Below, piece by piece: positions 41,396-52,540 of a stretch of DNA of 64,000 bases (position 1 is its first letter; every line of letters starts with the position of its first letter). This DNA is from Tetrapyrgos nigripes. Taxonomy: Eukaryota; Basidiomycota; Agaricomycetes; Agaricales; Campanellaceae. The stretch is from positions 434,001-498,000 of the forward strand of contig JAACJM010000030.1 in the NCBI GenBank assembly GCA_013368315.1. Direction: 5' to 3'. The notes below the pieces were generated by a model that was not told where the DNA came from, ran no database searches, and saw only the letters and a list, made by a program, of their open reading frames with translations. A program made the position numbers and the translations under genes.

Positions 41396-43266
41396 TCACA
41401 AACCCTATAATCCCCCTCAGTCTCTATTGATGATCCACTCCCCCTAGCAGTCCTGCGTCTACAATGTGTTTAGGTCCCTTTAAAGAGTCCCAACAAACCT
41501 ATTAGGGCATGTAAATGGGACGACGTTCCTCCACTCCCCTTCGCTTTGCCTGACTCATTCCTGACCCATTACCTCACTGCATCTAGACCAGTCTTAAGGC
41601 CACTCGATCCATTGTTAACCCTATCCGGTGCTCCTTCACCCATTTCATCAACTCCCCTTGTCCAGATTACTTCCCCCAAACATGACCATTTCAGCAGACG
41701 AGGGATGGCGAGGGCTGATTGAAAAGAGAGCATTGTTTGGTATGAGGGTGCTATAGATGTTCTGAAGGAATTTGGAACCAGCAGGTGGAGGTATGAGTTA
41801 CAGAGGTATGAGATGCGGAGTAGGATGCACCATAAAAGTTGACAGCAATGTATGGCCAAGTAGCTGTAAACGAGGCGGTTTTTTCTATGAGAGAAGTTAT
41901 ATACACATGTGGCTGTCCGTCGTTGTCCTTCATGGACACAGAAGAGTAGCGGGGATGCCCAAGGGACACGCTGGCAGCTCAACAATGATGACGTGTCGTC
42001 GAATTACCGTCGAATTACCATCGAACAGTAGATTCTCACGTGTTTCCTGGGCGCTTAGCGCGCCATCTCGAGCTTTGCTTCGACTCATGTTGTATCTACA
42101 GGTGTTTTAAACCTCGGAGAAGTTCGGGATAGGTCTAAAATATGGATGAGCACTGCATGAATTTTTCTTGTCGCTATTGTTTGAGTGATGTGCAATATAC
42201 TTGCGAGTTAATCCAAAATGGTCATAAAATGGTCAATTGGGGACATTTGTCTTGTATTAGAGGTATGATGTAGTGGTCTTAAAATCACCAAAAAATAGAG
42301 AAATGTTGTGAGTGACATAGAAAAGAGTAATTATAAAGTATCCAACTATATTATAGCCATCTAAAATCGGCAGAGCCTTAAAAGCACTTTGGGATGCAAA
42401 AACTGCAAAAAAGCGATCATCCAAAGACTCGAACACATACATCGCTTGCTAGATCCCCCTGCATATATTGACACTTTGCACTAAGACCTAAAACTGAATC
42501 CATATACATGTAAAATTCTTATTTTAGAGCTCTGGGTGTGATCTAAATGGTTCATTCAAGTCAGAAAGTATCATATGACATATACTGAATGATTGTTGAA
42601 TTAACATCGAACTACGCATGCAGCAACTTGGCGCCATTTCTTGTTGGCCAGAAAGCAATCTCAAAGTGATTTGACGTGTAACTCATATGTCTACCATTGA
42701 CTGGTACAGATCATACACGCCCGAGAATTTACAATGATGGTCACTTTTTCAGCCACAATTGCTGCTGATCAAGTGCAAATTGACATTTGATACCCGAAAT
42801 CCCTGGCCAACGAATGATGGCACTGTTCCTCGACTTATGAGCATTCTCCATGACCGTGAATTAATCAGTAATTGTACTTAGGTGTACAACAAATTGGGGG
42901 ATTCAAGGCACTGAGCCCATCCAAGCAAAGTAATGCTACGTTAAAGGGCTCTATCAACACATTGGGCATTATGTAGGATGCAGCACACCACAGATGCACC
43001 CATATGTATCTATTTAGGAGAATAGGCAATGATGGCGCATGGAGCAAAGAAGGGACCATGCCTGACCCGACCCCGATTGCCGTGGGAACCGATGCTCGCG
43101 CCGATAAATCCGAGTTAAGACTCTCTCTCCTTGAGGGTACCCTGATATCTTCGCAGCCAAATCTGTTTTCACTGGGTACGACGATAGCCCCTTGATGGGC
43201 CCAATAATGTATGGGCAGGTGCCCACTGCCCAAGCAGGGCGGAAATATTCGCAGAGCGTGGTCCCT
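41396..43266. other. Gene-poor stretch
   Basis: Several frames of 60-138 codons exist but none carries a recognisable domain or consistent splice pattern. 42,120-42,860 is AT-rich and apparently non-coding. Confidence 0.4.
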
Positions 43267-43660
43267 GCCCACAGCACCCTTTCGGCAAACCCAACAGCAA
43301 CCTCAGTTTCACATATGTACCATTACTTACAGATGTACGAATGTAATTTGTTTAATAGTAGGGCAATATATATAGCAGCAATGGCGGCCGCGCAAGGAGG
43401 GTGGAAATAGTCCCACGCACGGATTAGCCCAAGCCCAAGCGCTTTCCAAATAACCAGACAAGCATCCTTTCGGCAGACCCAACAGCAACCTCAGTTAAGC
43501 TCATGTACCAGTACTTACTGATGTACTAATGCAATTTGTGGTATAATACAGTAGTGGGGCAATATAGCAGCAATGGTGGGCGCAGGGAGGGCGGGAATGT
43601 TCCCACGAACAGAACAGCCCGAGCCCAAGCGTTTTCCGAATAACCCGAGCTAGCCCAGGA
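43267..43660 (+). repeat. Direct tandem duplication of about 195 bp
   Basis: Two successive copies begin CCTTTCGGCA(A/G)ACCCAACAGC (about 43,271 and 43,467) and run through the poly-site-like TGGGGCAATATAGCAGCAATGG to GCCC(A/G)AGCCCAAGCG. Copies differ by point changes and small indels. Confidence 0.8.
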
Positions 43661-43889
43661 ATTTCCGAAAAATCCGATGGCAGCCTGGTGCCGAGCTACG
43701 CCTAGGATGGCATTCTCCGAGAGAGACCATGCTGGGTCCATAAGCTACAGCTGAAAAGGGCAGGTCGCTTTGTAAGCCGCTCTAATCACGTGTGGCCAAG
43801 GTTCAACAGTCGCTTTTTATAAAGGAGGTTCTAAGGTTACAACCACGATATTTTGTAAAACTTTTATAAAAAAACTGTGTCACAGCCTG

Positions 43890-46182
43890 GCTTCAAAAAC
43901 TGAAGATTCTGGAAAGCTGGACCGATTGTACTGCCCAAAGCGCTTCTGCTTTCAAGATGTGGTACACATTGATGAAGACATTGCATCTGGCGAGTGGAGA
44001 TGGTCTCAAGTGTGGAATAGTGATGTGCGGGCCAGGGCCGGGCCTGAAGCCCCGGGCTTGGGCCGGGTTTTGTAGGGCTCGGGCCTTGCAAAATCCAAAG
44101 CCTGGCCCTAGGCCCAAGCCTATGCGGGCCTGGGCCGGGCTTGGGCTAAGCCCAGGGCTTTACTGACAAAAAATGACTGTAGGCGTATGCAAAGTCCATG
44201 TACTTAGATTCGTCTATAATACTAATACACTACTGCATTTTGTCCCTCCGAAAGCGTACTCTGTTTTGGACGATGCATGCTCTTGGAATCGGGGGAGTAT
44301 GGAAAATAAATTTTATTACACTATGTTGGTCCGACTCAAGACCCCACCCAGACATACCTAATATAGCATTTTCCTACATCGTATAAATTTGCTGAAGCAG
44401 CGGGCCCAATGTCATCCCCGTGTCTCAAATTGTGGCTGCAACACCCAGGACAGCAAATACAAAGTTTACAATGACACTGCATTGATGATTGAATAAGTGC
44501 ATCTCAAACTGCGAGCTTGCTCATATAGAGTCAAAGCACTCACCTGCCAGTCTAACGTTATTTTTCGTTGCTTTGGGGACATGCAAATTGCAGTCGCAGC
44601 ATCAGTCACCTAAATAGTAAATACCCTGTCCAAAATGGAAATCAAATGAAAATTACTGTTGAAGTGGTCCATCTATGTCAATCTACATTGATGATTGGCT
44701 TTGAAAACTTTAACCCAGCATGATTTCAATGTAAAAGTATGACATTTTGACCAGCAAGGCCATCTACAAGGAGCAGTGTCAAAGTCTAAAACTCTAAAAA
44801 TTTGCGATATGTGGCACGCCCAGAGATAAAAAGAGCCCGAGGCCGGCCCCAGGCTTCGGGCCTGCTACATTCATAAGCCCGGCCCTCACGCCCTACAGGC
44901 CCTCCATCGGGCTTGGGCTGGGCCAGGCTTTTTTGGGCCGGGTTTGGGCGGGCTTCGGGCTTTAGGCCCTGGCCCGCACATCACTAGTGTGGAAGGGGAA
45001 GCTCTGTTCTGAGAAGAAGAAAGGAGGTGTCAAGAAAGGATCTCGTGTGAAGAAAGGATCTTCCGCGGGGCCTGAGGAGGAAATACAAGTCGTCATCAAA
45101 ATATTTCAACAAAGCATGGTTGCAGCTCGAGTACTGTCCCGGAGCTGAGGTGGCTTGGAAAGAGGCTCACGCCTACAAAGAAATGATGAAGCTGCAAGGT
45201 GAGTACTGTCATAATTTTAATTTGAAGGCTGCCATTACAAAGTTGATTGAAGTTTGAACTGGATACGAAGGAAAAGTGATACCGAAATCGTTTGGCTTCC
45301 ACAAAGTTCGCTTTCCGAGTCTTTTTCGCTGTCAGTTAGTCTCAACGATACCTATAGGTTTATGCTTCTGCGAGTAATGGGAGACTGGAGCCATGATTCG
45401 CGCATGTTCTGGAATACGTGCCTTTGCCCTCATTAAGTTCTTTGGAGATGCAAGCACGCTCAACGCCCCTCAGCGAGGAAACCGTATCATCGTTGGTCCG
45501 TTCATCAGTTTCCACTCGATTTCTCTCTGATTTTGACTTTCTTTTTTTTTTTTCAAAGCTAGACAGCCTCGTCTCTAGTCTACATAAAGTCCACGAATGC
45601 GGTGTCGCACATAATGATATCATCAACATTAGCAATGTTCTGGTGGAAACTTCAACTACTGACGCGGGAGTTCTTCTAGTCACCAAGGTTGTCTTGATTG
45701 ACTTTGCAATGTCTGTCGATGCAGTACTTGACGCCCTCGAGAATGACGGACATAGGTTAGTAGTACCCCAATCTTCTATACAATTGTTTCACGCACTCAC
45801 TTTCCTCGCCAGCGTCATAGGACTCATTGGGGAGCTCCATGTCAGCCAGCGCATACTTACAGTTCTCCAGTGGTACGAACATAATTCCGATAAACCGTAT
45901 GCAAAGGGAGTTTTCGCGAATGTAACCTTAAGCCAAAGAAGAGAAAAGGAGCCATTGGAGACTACCCGGAAACTGTCAAGAGGTTCCGTGCCATCACACT
46001 TGGACATCGTGCTGAGTTGGAGGCGCAACCGTACCCGTCAATCATGCCTTATTCCGACTTTGTTGTATCGTACTCTAAATACTTTTCAAACGATCTCGGA
46101 CCTTTGTATATATTTTGTATATTCTATGTTTTTTTTCGCAGTCAGTTTGAATCAAAGCACCCATGAAAAGGGAGGGTTCTGA
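43890..46182 (+). pseudogene. Protein-kinase-like gene disrupted by a hAT MITE
   Basis: After removing the MITE at 44018-44986 and one 8-bp duplication, the frame reads EWRWSQVWKGKLCSEKKKGG and then GPEEEIQVVIKIFQQSM. An intron is possible near 45,200 (GTGAGT donor), followed by GYEGKVIPKSFGFHKVRF. The second half (45,560-45,720) carries SSLHKVHECGVAHNDI and NVLVET...VVLIDFAMS, resembling the catalytic loop and DFG-equivalent of kinase-like proteins (HND where HxD or HGD is usual, DFA for DFG). Stops and shifts lie between the halves. I infer a lineage-specific kinase-like gene that has decayed. Substrate is unknown. Confidence 0.6.
44018..44986. mobile_element. Non-autonomous hAT element (MITE-like, 969 bp)
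   Basis: The ends are perfect inverted copies TAGTGATGTGCGGGCC over at least 16 nt. An 8-bp duplication GTGTGGAA lies at 44010-44017 and 44987-44994 and fits the hAT target pattern nTnnnnAn. About 140 nt at each end are packed with GGGC/GGCC-type repeats, whereas the middle is AT-rich and non-coding. The element interrupts a kinase-like gene. Confidence 0.9.
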
Positions 46183-46349
46183 GTACTGATAACCACTATG
46201 TCCCGTCTAGTCAGTACGCACGGATCAATGTCAAGATATCGTGTATATGCAAGAGTAAGTGCAACTGTTTCAAGTCTGAGTGAATGCCATAGTTCGTAGT
46301 ATGGTTCTTCGTTGAGCACTACGCCGGTTGAACAAGGCTTGAAGGGTAC

Positions 46350-46510
46350 CAGTACTGCGCATGCCACATAGCAAAATCAATCGCTAATCATTGAACCGGG
46401 GAGGCTTGTGCATACAAGAAATACTAGTACTGCGCGCGACATAGCAAAATTCAATCGCCAATCATTTGAGGAGAGAGACATTGAGACTTGCGCATATACT
46501 ATTATTATAA
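46350..46510. repeat. Tandem duplication of about 80 bp
   Basis: Two adjacent units share TACTGCGC(A/G)(T/C)G(C/A)CACATAGCAAAA and CAATCGC(T/C)AATCATT, followed by GTGCATA or TGCGCATA. Confidence 0.65.
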
Positions 46511-47076
46511 GTACATCAGTGACGAGAATACTCACCCAGCTAATCCTGTGCAATTAATTCAAAAGTGAACAAGTTATGAACGCCTGAAGAAATGGTGTCG
46601 AAAGATGATTGATTAGAAACCGATCCAGGACCGCAATTTCGATTCAACATTGGCAGCGGGTTGGATGGCATATGTCGTGATATGTTTTGCATGCACCGGA
46701 TGGATAGTAAGGAGGGTAGACGTCCAACCAGAGAGTGTATAGCATACAAAGACGTCTGGAATAGTGAAGAGAGAGGTACAGACAAGTGACTCTTGAAGGA
46801 AGATGTTGAAAAAGAGAAGAGGGGACGCAAGCGTAAGCAAGATATGCCGAAAACGACGGAGACAAATGATTATCAGCATCGCCTCGGCCCGAGATAAACC
46901 AAAAATAGTAACCTTCGAAAAACGTGACGTCTTTGGCTTCCGCTTGGACTGTGGACAATTTCTGCTTCAATCCCTGTCCGTTTCTTTCTTTCTGACGCCC
47001 TTCTCCTCCATCATCTCTTCTCCCCAACCATTTCCATTCTCATTTCAACCTCCAAGGCGCCATTCATACCGTTTTC

Positions 47077-50000
47077 ATGTCCTCTAGGCGCCTAGACCTC
47101 CACGCTTCCGCCCTAAACGATGCAGAATACCAACTCTACACGACGAGTTTGGCAGATATAACCCTTGCGGATGAAGGAAATGAACCTCAGAACGGCAGTA
47201 ATAGCAATTGGAATGGGAAGAAGCAGGAAACGAACCAGTGCCACGACGATGCTTATTACGATCGACTGACGCTCAGCGTGCGCGAAGCAAGAGCGTGGTT
47301 TAGAGGCAGATACTCGCATGTTGCTGCGGGGACTATTGATACTGTGCGTAGTCTCCTCGAGGCTTTTTTTTTGCTTGATGGTTGCACTAACACGCGGCTC
47401 TGGCGCCTATATGTAATATAGATTCTCAGATTCTTTTCACCAAACTTGTCGGCGACGGATACGTTAACCGGTGGACAATTCTTTGCCGCTATACGGTTAA
47501 TTGTACATGCAGAAAGTGGGAAAGAGGTTGATAGGACTCTTGCGTTCGTTCAAGGTATACATTACTTGCCCTCCGTCCTCGTATGGAAGAGTGAACTCTA
47601 ATATATTCTTCTCACCAGCTCATCCACCTCAGACTCCGACATCAGGCCCTGGTGTCGTATCATCTACATCGACATCAACATCCACTTCTGCAACTTCACC
47701 TTTACCGCCAAAACGTGTCGTTCCGCCTATGCCAGTGTCGCGTAAATCATTTGACGCGGCTCATAACAATCCTTTCGCTGCCGCTGCTTCTGCTTCGTCT
47801 CAACCCACAGAAACTCAAGCATCCCAAACTCAAACACCATTACAGACACAACCACCCGCACCTCCACCCCAACATCCGTCCTCTGTTAGCAGTCATAACC
47901 CATTCTCATTTACCACTCGGTCTAAATCGACACCTGGGCCTCCGAAACCCTTTACTCCATCTCAGTCTCAATCCCATGATGGTTCATCTACACTTGTCGC
48001 GGAGTCGATAACTCCATCCAATTCCAAACTACCTCCACTTCCTCCGAGGAAACCGCCTCCACCTGTTCCCAATGCCAGTGCTAATGTCTCTAACGCCTCT
48101 TCTTCATCCACTCTACCTACACCAGCACCAACACCGATGCCGATACCTGTACATGCACCCGTACCGTTAAACCCACCTCCACCTCCTCGGCACAACTCTT
48201 TATTATCCAATGCGACATCATTTCTTACGTCGTCGAAGAGTCCACCCACACATTTACCCGGTTCGCCGTTTGGATCTCCCTTCTCCAGTGATCAAGGACA
48301 TAATTATGGCACAGTCATACCACCTCTCTTCCACCTAAACACCAAGCAACCACGGGCCACGTAGCCCACGTCACCTCAACGTTGATGAAACAATCTCTCC
48401 AAGCTTCCAAGACGGGAAGTGCGATGAAGAAGGCGGAAGAACAGTTGGAGAAAGAGAGGGTGTTGAGTGTGTTGAAGAGTTCGAGTTCGAGGGGGAAGAG
48501 TCCCTTTGGGAGTACTACGGCTACAGCTTCGGCCAACGACAACAACAATAACGGCAACAAGGGAATTGGTTTATCCAGGACTAGGAGCGTTTCACCGAAG
48601 AAACAGTGGGAAGAGAGCTCGTCTGGGTCATTGGATGATACCATTAGGAAAGAACCACCGCCGTTACCGAGTAGGAAGAAGAAGCCCAAATCGATGTCGA
48701 CGACTTCACCACCTGGGTCGGTGTTATCTGGTGTTTCAGGTAAATCTGGAGTTTCGGGTATCTCTGGCGTATCGAGTGTATCGACAAGTTCGTTCCAGAG
48801 CGTCGCTTTAGCTCAAAATCCCAGTCAAACTGTCAAACCAAGTCGGAGTAACCCGTTTGATGTGTATAGAACTGGGACTGGGACGGGTTTGGTTTCGAGA
48901 TCTCCTTCGGTTTCGCCCACTCCAGACGGGAGAGAAGGAAAGGAAAGGAGAGAAGGATGGGATGAAACACAGAGACCACCTAGACATCCAGACCACAATG
49001 ACGCTACCGTAACACCGTCAACATTCGCCGGAGCCGGAAAGGCCAGGTCAAAACCAGAATTTTCAACACCGTTCTCATCGCCGTTTTCGACACCGTTTTC
49101 GTCTCCCTCAACGACGATGAGTGGAGCGAAAAGTGCATCGCCTTATGTTGCGAGTTTCGGTGCGACTTCTACTTCTGGGCGGTATCCGTCGGAGTTGAGT
49201 CAAGCTTCGGTCTCGCCTTTTAAAGACCCAAACTCCAACCCCAATTCCCCTTCGTCCAATTTTGGTTCTGGTCCTGGTACGAGTTCGACGACGAGTTCGG
49301 CGTTATCGAGTCCCACAGCCGCAACGGCACCAAAAGAAACGGGCTACTCCCCAACGAACACGATTCGGCTGTTTAGGTCGAAGAGTATGCATCATCCGAC
49401 TTCCTCAACTTCGTCTTTCTCACCTGTGCATCGGCATGTGAGAGAGAAATCACCGTTCTTTGATGAAGAAGATGTCGAGGATGATACTGAAAGAGACGAA
49501 TTTGGGTTCAAAACACCAGAAGAGACACCTAGACAAACACCTACTGGCACCCCGTTCAAACACACGCAGACACCGCCGGTGGTCAGGAGAAAGCGTCCAG
49601 AGAGTATGCAGGTTTTAGGGAGTCAGGCCAATACGCTGGGGAGACATATGAGTATGACTGTGAATACTTCTTCGACGAGTTCGAATCCGCCGCCTGTGGC
49701 AACGTTGAGGCAACAGTTGATGCATAGGAGGATATCGTCTAGTGGATCTATACTGGTTTGGGTCAAGATGAGTCGTCGTCGTCGTCACCGATAGCCTCTG
49801 GTGTGACTGGGACAAGTCATATCCCGCACTCGGGTTCACAATCATCGTCAGCCTCACACGTACACTCCCATCCAAATCCCTTAAAATCCTTCGCAACGAG
49901 TCTCAACTCCAATTTAGAAGCACTACAACCGAAATTGGATAAAGCGAGATATAAAGCTGAGGCTGGTCTAAGTAGGAGGGGGTTTGTGAGGTCTAGAGAT

Positions 50001-50530
50001 AGTGGTCATACGGGGTTGAACGGGTTACATGGGTTGCATGAGAATGATGAGAAGGAGAGAAGGAGAGAGGAGAAGGAGGGGTTGATGGGGGATAGTCACA
50101 GTCATAGTCGTGACTGGGATAGGGATTGGAAGAGAGGTGTGGATCAGTTGAGGGAGAAGGAGAAAGGTGGAAGTGAGACTAGAGGTAGGAGTAGATGGGA
50201 AGATACCATGCAGAGTGATAGCAGTGATGACAGTGATGAAGGACCGGATGGGTATGGGCATGAAGAACAGGAGGAGAGGTTTAGGATTAAAGGACTCAGG
50301 AGAGGACCTTCGTCGTCTTCGACGCCTTCACATTCTGCGAATCATAGCCGGACTAGGGATTCGAGACATGGAGCTGGTAGTACAAGTGAAGTAGTGGACG
50401 TGATCCGAGATTTGGTGCGGCAGGGTATGGGTCTGATTCTGGTTCATATGGGGCAGGGACAGGACGAGGTGTGGAGAAGGATAACCTCAAGTGGCCTGTT
50501 GGTGAGGATGAGGGATGGAGGCCTTTGTGA
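47077..50530 (+). CDS. EH-domain-like, proline/serine-rich protein (multi-exon; two apparent frameshifts)
   Basis: Inferred exons are 47077-47343, 47422-47554, 47619-48287 and 48365 onward. Exons 1-2 give MSSRRLDLHASALNDAEYQL, then RGRYSHVAAGTIDTILRFFS and DTLTGGQFFAAIRLIVHAES, resembling the EF-hand-type helices of an EH domain, which in endocytic adaptors binds NPF peptides. A long Pro/Ser-rich region follows, with repeated SPFSTPFSS-type phrases and many SP/TP sites. The C-terminal part is charged (GWRPL at the end, stop 50528-50530). A 1-nt shift is needed near 49,750 and another near 50,400. These could be sequence errors, missed introns or true lesions. An endocytosis or membrane-trafficking role is inferred. 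Confidence 0.55.
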
Positions 50531-50719
50531 TGTGATGGACTTTTTTTTCGTTTTTGGGCTTGGGCCCGGTGTACATACTTCATTTCGGAGGAAGGTGAAG
50601 AACAAAGTATATATACAGCAATTTTGTATCATAGACATCATTCTTGCATGCCTTTATAGACTGCCTTTATGCTTCTTTTGTTTGAGTACAAAGCTGAAGG
50701 TACAGAGATTGTCGTGATG

Positions 50720-51252
50720 TGTAGCTGGCAGGTTCCTATCCAGCCCTCGCTATGGAGAGGCCAGACTGCTAGGCTGAAGAGGGAAGAGTGTCTTTAGCGA
50801 GCCAGTCAGATCTCATCCAACTTTAGACAACCCTGGTGAGGAACTCAAACGTTTACAATGAAGTGGTTGTCGCTCCACCTTACTGGTGATGAACGAAAAA
50901 AAAAATAGCACGGCGCAAGAGGAGAAAGAGACCAATCTCAATGATAATGGGGAAAAAAGTTACATTGCAAAGAGAAAGACGAAAAACAGTGACAAAACCA
51001 CAACCAACGTGTAGAAGTCGGTATACTTGGGATGAAATTGGGCGCAAGAATAATTTTACAGGCCGAGGAGTTAAGTGAAGCTAAATTCCAACGACGCAAT
51101 ATTTTTAAAAAAGAATAAACGTGAAGGAGAGAGCCAGAGCTCAAGCAGTCCATCGCAGATAGGGGTAGGCCCAGACCTAGAAGTTGTAGCCAAAATAGGA
51201 AATCCAAGTTTGACGCGCCTCAGTAGTCAGTTTGGCAGTCAATCCTCCTCCT
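50720..51252. other. No gene seen
   Basis: Spacer between two convergent genes; nothing coding or repetitive was recognised. Confidence 0.45.
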
Positions 51253-52182
51253 TCAAAATTCCAAAGCTTCTTCAACCATGAAAGCTGGGTAGGATAGCTG
51301 GAGGATTAGGCGAAAGTTTAGGCCATGGCTCGGAGGAATACGGTTACCATCAAGATCAAGACGGACTTGGTTCTTGTATGATTGACTGGACGAGGCCCAG
51401 GGGGTAGTGTAGAGATTTTTAGGACCAAATCTAGTCTTTAGAAGACTCACCGAATCATTTACCGTAGGAGCAGTTTCAGGCATCCGTTGGCTTTCTGGTA
51501 AGGCTTCTATGAACCACTCTTTGACAACTTTGGGTAAACCTGCAATAAAATAGTAGTTGCGTTGCTGTTTCCCAATAACTCCATCGACCACTAAACCATT
51601 AGCAAACTTTTGGAAGGCAATTCGGTACTTATCTATGTCTTTAGACGATTCGATGGCACCTTGTTCGTTGTGATGCCTACAAAAGTCCAAAAGATCTTGA
51701 TGAGTAACATTTGGTTTTGTGTCGTATTCCGAATAGATAGAAAGGAGAGTCTCCTTGGCTGAGGCCCAGTTATACTCGTCATTTCCTTTTACAAAAGGAT
51801 CCTCATAACGAATAGCATCTCGGACTTCAACAGTAGAGTACCGTAGAACGTAAGGGATGATGTCGTTTAGATCAAGAATACCTGCGTTACGGGCGAGTTG
51901 TTCAAGAAAGTCAACAAAGGTGGATACCTCCGTTCCGTCAAATGACGGAGCGTCAGCACTACCCGGCAGCGGCATAGGCATAAGCACGTAAGAATAGCTC
52001 GAGGACATCCCAGAAGTAGGATCGATGGAAGTACCGGAACTGGAGTCAACCACCGTAGCTCTAGGACCAGTATGGGTCATGCGAGGGGGAATGAAAGTCG
52101 AAGTTGAAGTATTAGCGCTAGACGTATTCGCGTTGGCGTCAACGTTGTTGCCAAGATTATAATTGGATTGTTCGGATCCCAT
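51253..52182 (-). CDS. Isolated gypsy-type Gag-like protein, intact, 309 aa
   Basis: The ORF starts MGSEQSNYNLGNNVDANANT. After a Ser/Thr-rich N-terminus it has PSFDGTEVSTFVDFLEQLAR, RDAIRYEDPFVKGNDEYNWA and KYRIAFQKFANGLV, the capsid-type gag pattern of basidiomycete Ty3/gypsy elements. There are no stops or frameshifts. No zinc knuckle, protease, RT or LTR was seen around it, unlike the decayed gypsy copies elsewhere in the window. It may be a recently truncated element or a gag gene kept by the host. A plus-strand promoter-distal gene was not found on either side. Confidence 0.7.
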   Translation of the reverse strand: MGSEQSNYNLGNNVDANANTSSANTSTSTFIPPRMTHTGPRATVVDSSSGTSIDPTSGMSSSYSYVLMPMPLPGSADAPSFDGTEVSTFVDFLEQLARNAGILDLNDIIPYVLRYSTVEVRDAIRYEDPFVKGNDEYNWASAKETLLSIYSEYDTKPNVTHQDLLDFCRHHNEQGAIESSKDIDKYRIAFQKFANGLVVDGVIGKQQRNYYFIAGLPKVVKEWFIEALPESQRMPETAPTVNDSVSLLKTRFGPKNLYTTPWASSSQSYKNQVRLDLDGNRIPPSHGLNFRLILQLSYPAFMVEEALEF

Positions 52183-52436
52183 GTAGACGGCGCGGAAGAA
52201 GAGTGGAGATTAGAAGCACAGAGAAGCGTCGAGAAGACTTTTTGATGGATGACAAGAGTGTCGAGGAAGCACCGAGACTACGGAAAACCAACCCCCCTGC
52301 GGTGGTCACCACTGAAGAAGGAGATTGAGGTCCAAGCGAGGACCAAGGGAAACTGGTCGTGTCTCGGAAATGGGAGTGGGAGTGAAAGAAGGAATGCGAC
52401 GGCGTGAGAATAACGCGTCAGATAGGGGGTTCGAGA

Positions 52437-52540
52437 AGGCTCAAAGACGTAAAAAGGCTCAAAGAATAAGAAAGGCTCAAAGAATAGGGGATCAAAAGGC
52501 TCAAAAGGCTCGGCTCAGGCTCAGTGGGGCTCAAAAGTGC
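52437..52540 (+). repeat. GGCTCAAAGAATA short tandem repeat
   Basis: Seven to eight irregular units of GGCTCAAA(A/G) occur, several followed by GAATA(A/G) or CGTAA. Confidence 0.75.

Noticed and set aside
47968..48249. Glycine-rich frame on the minus strand
   Set aside because: Mirror of the proline-rich coding strand of the EH-like gene.
48808..49896. Arg/Ser-rich frames opposite the EH-like gene
   Set aside because: Low-complexity shadows of the Ser/Pro-rich coding strand.
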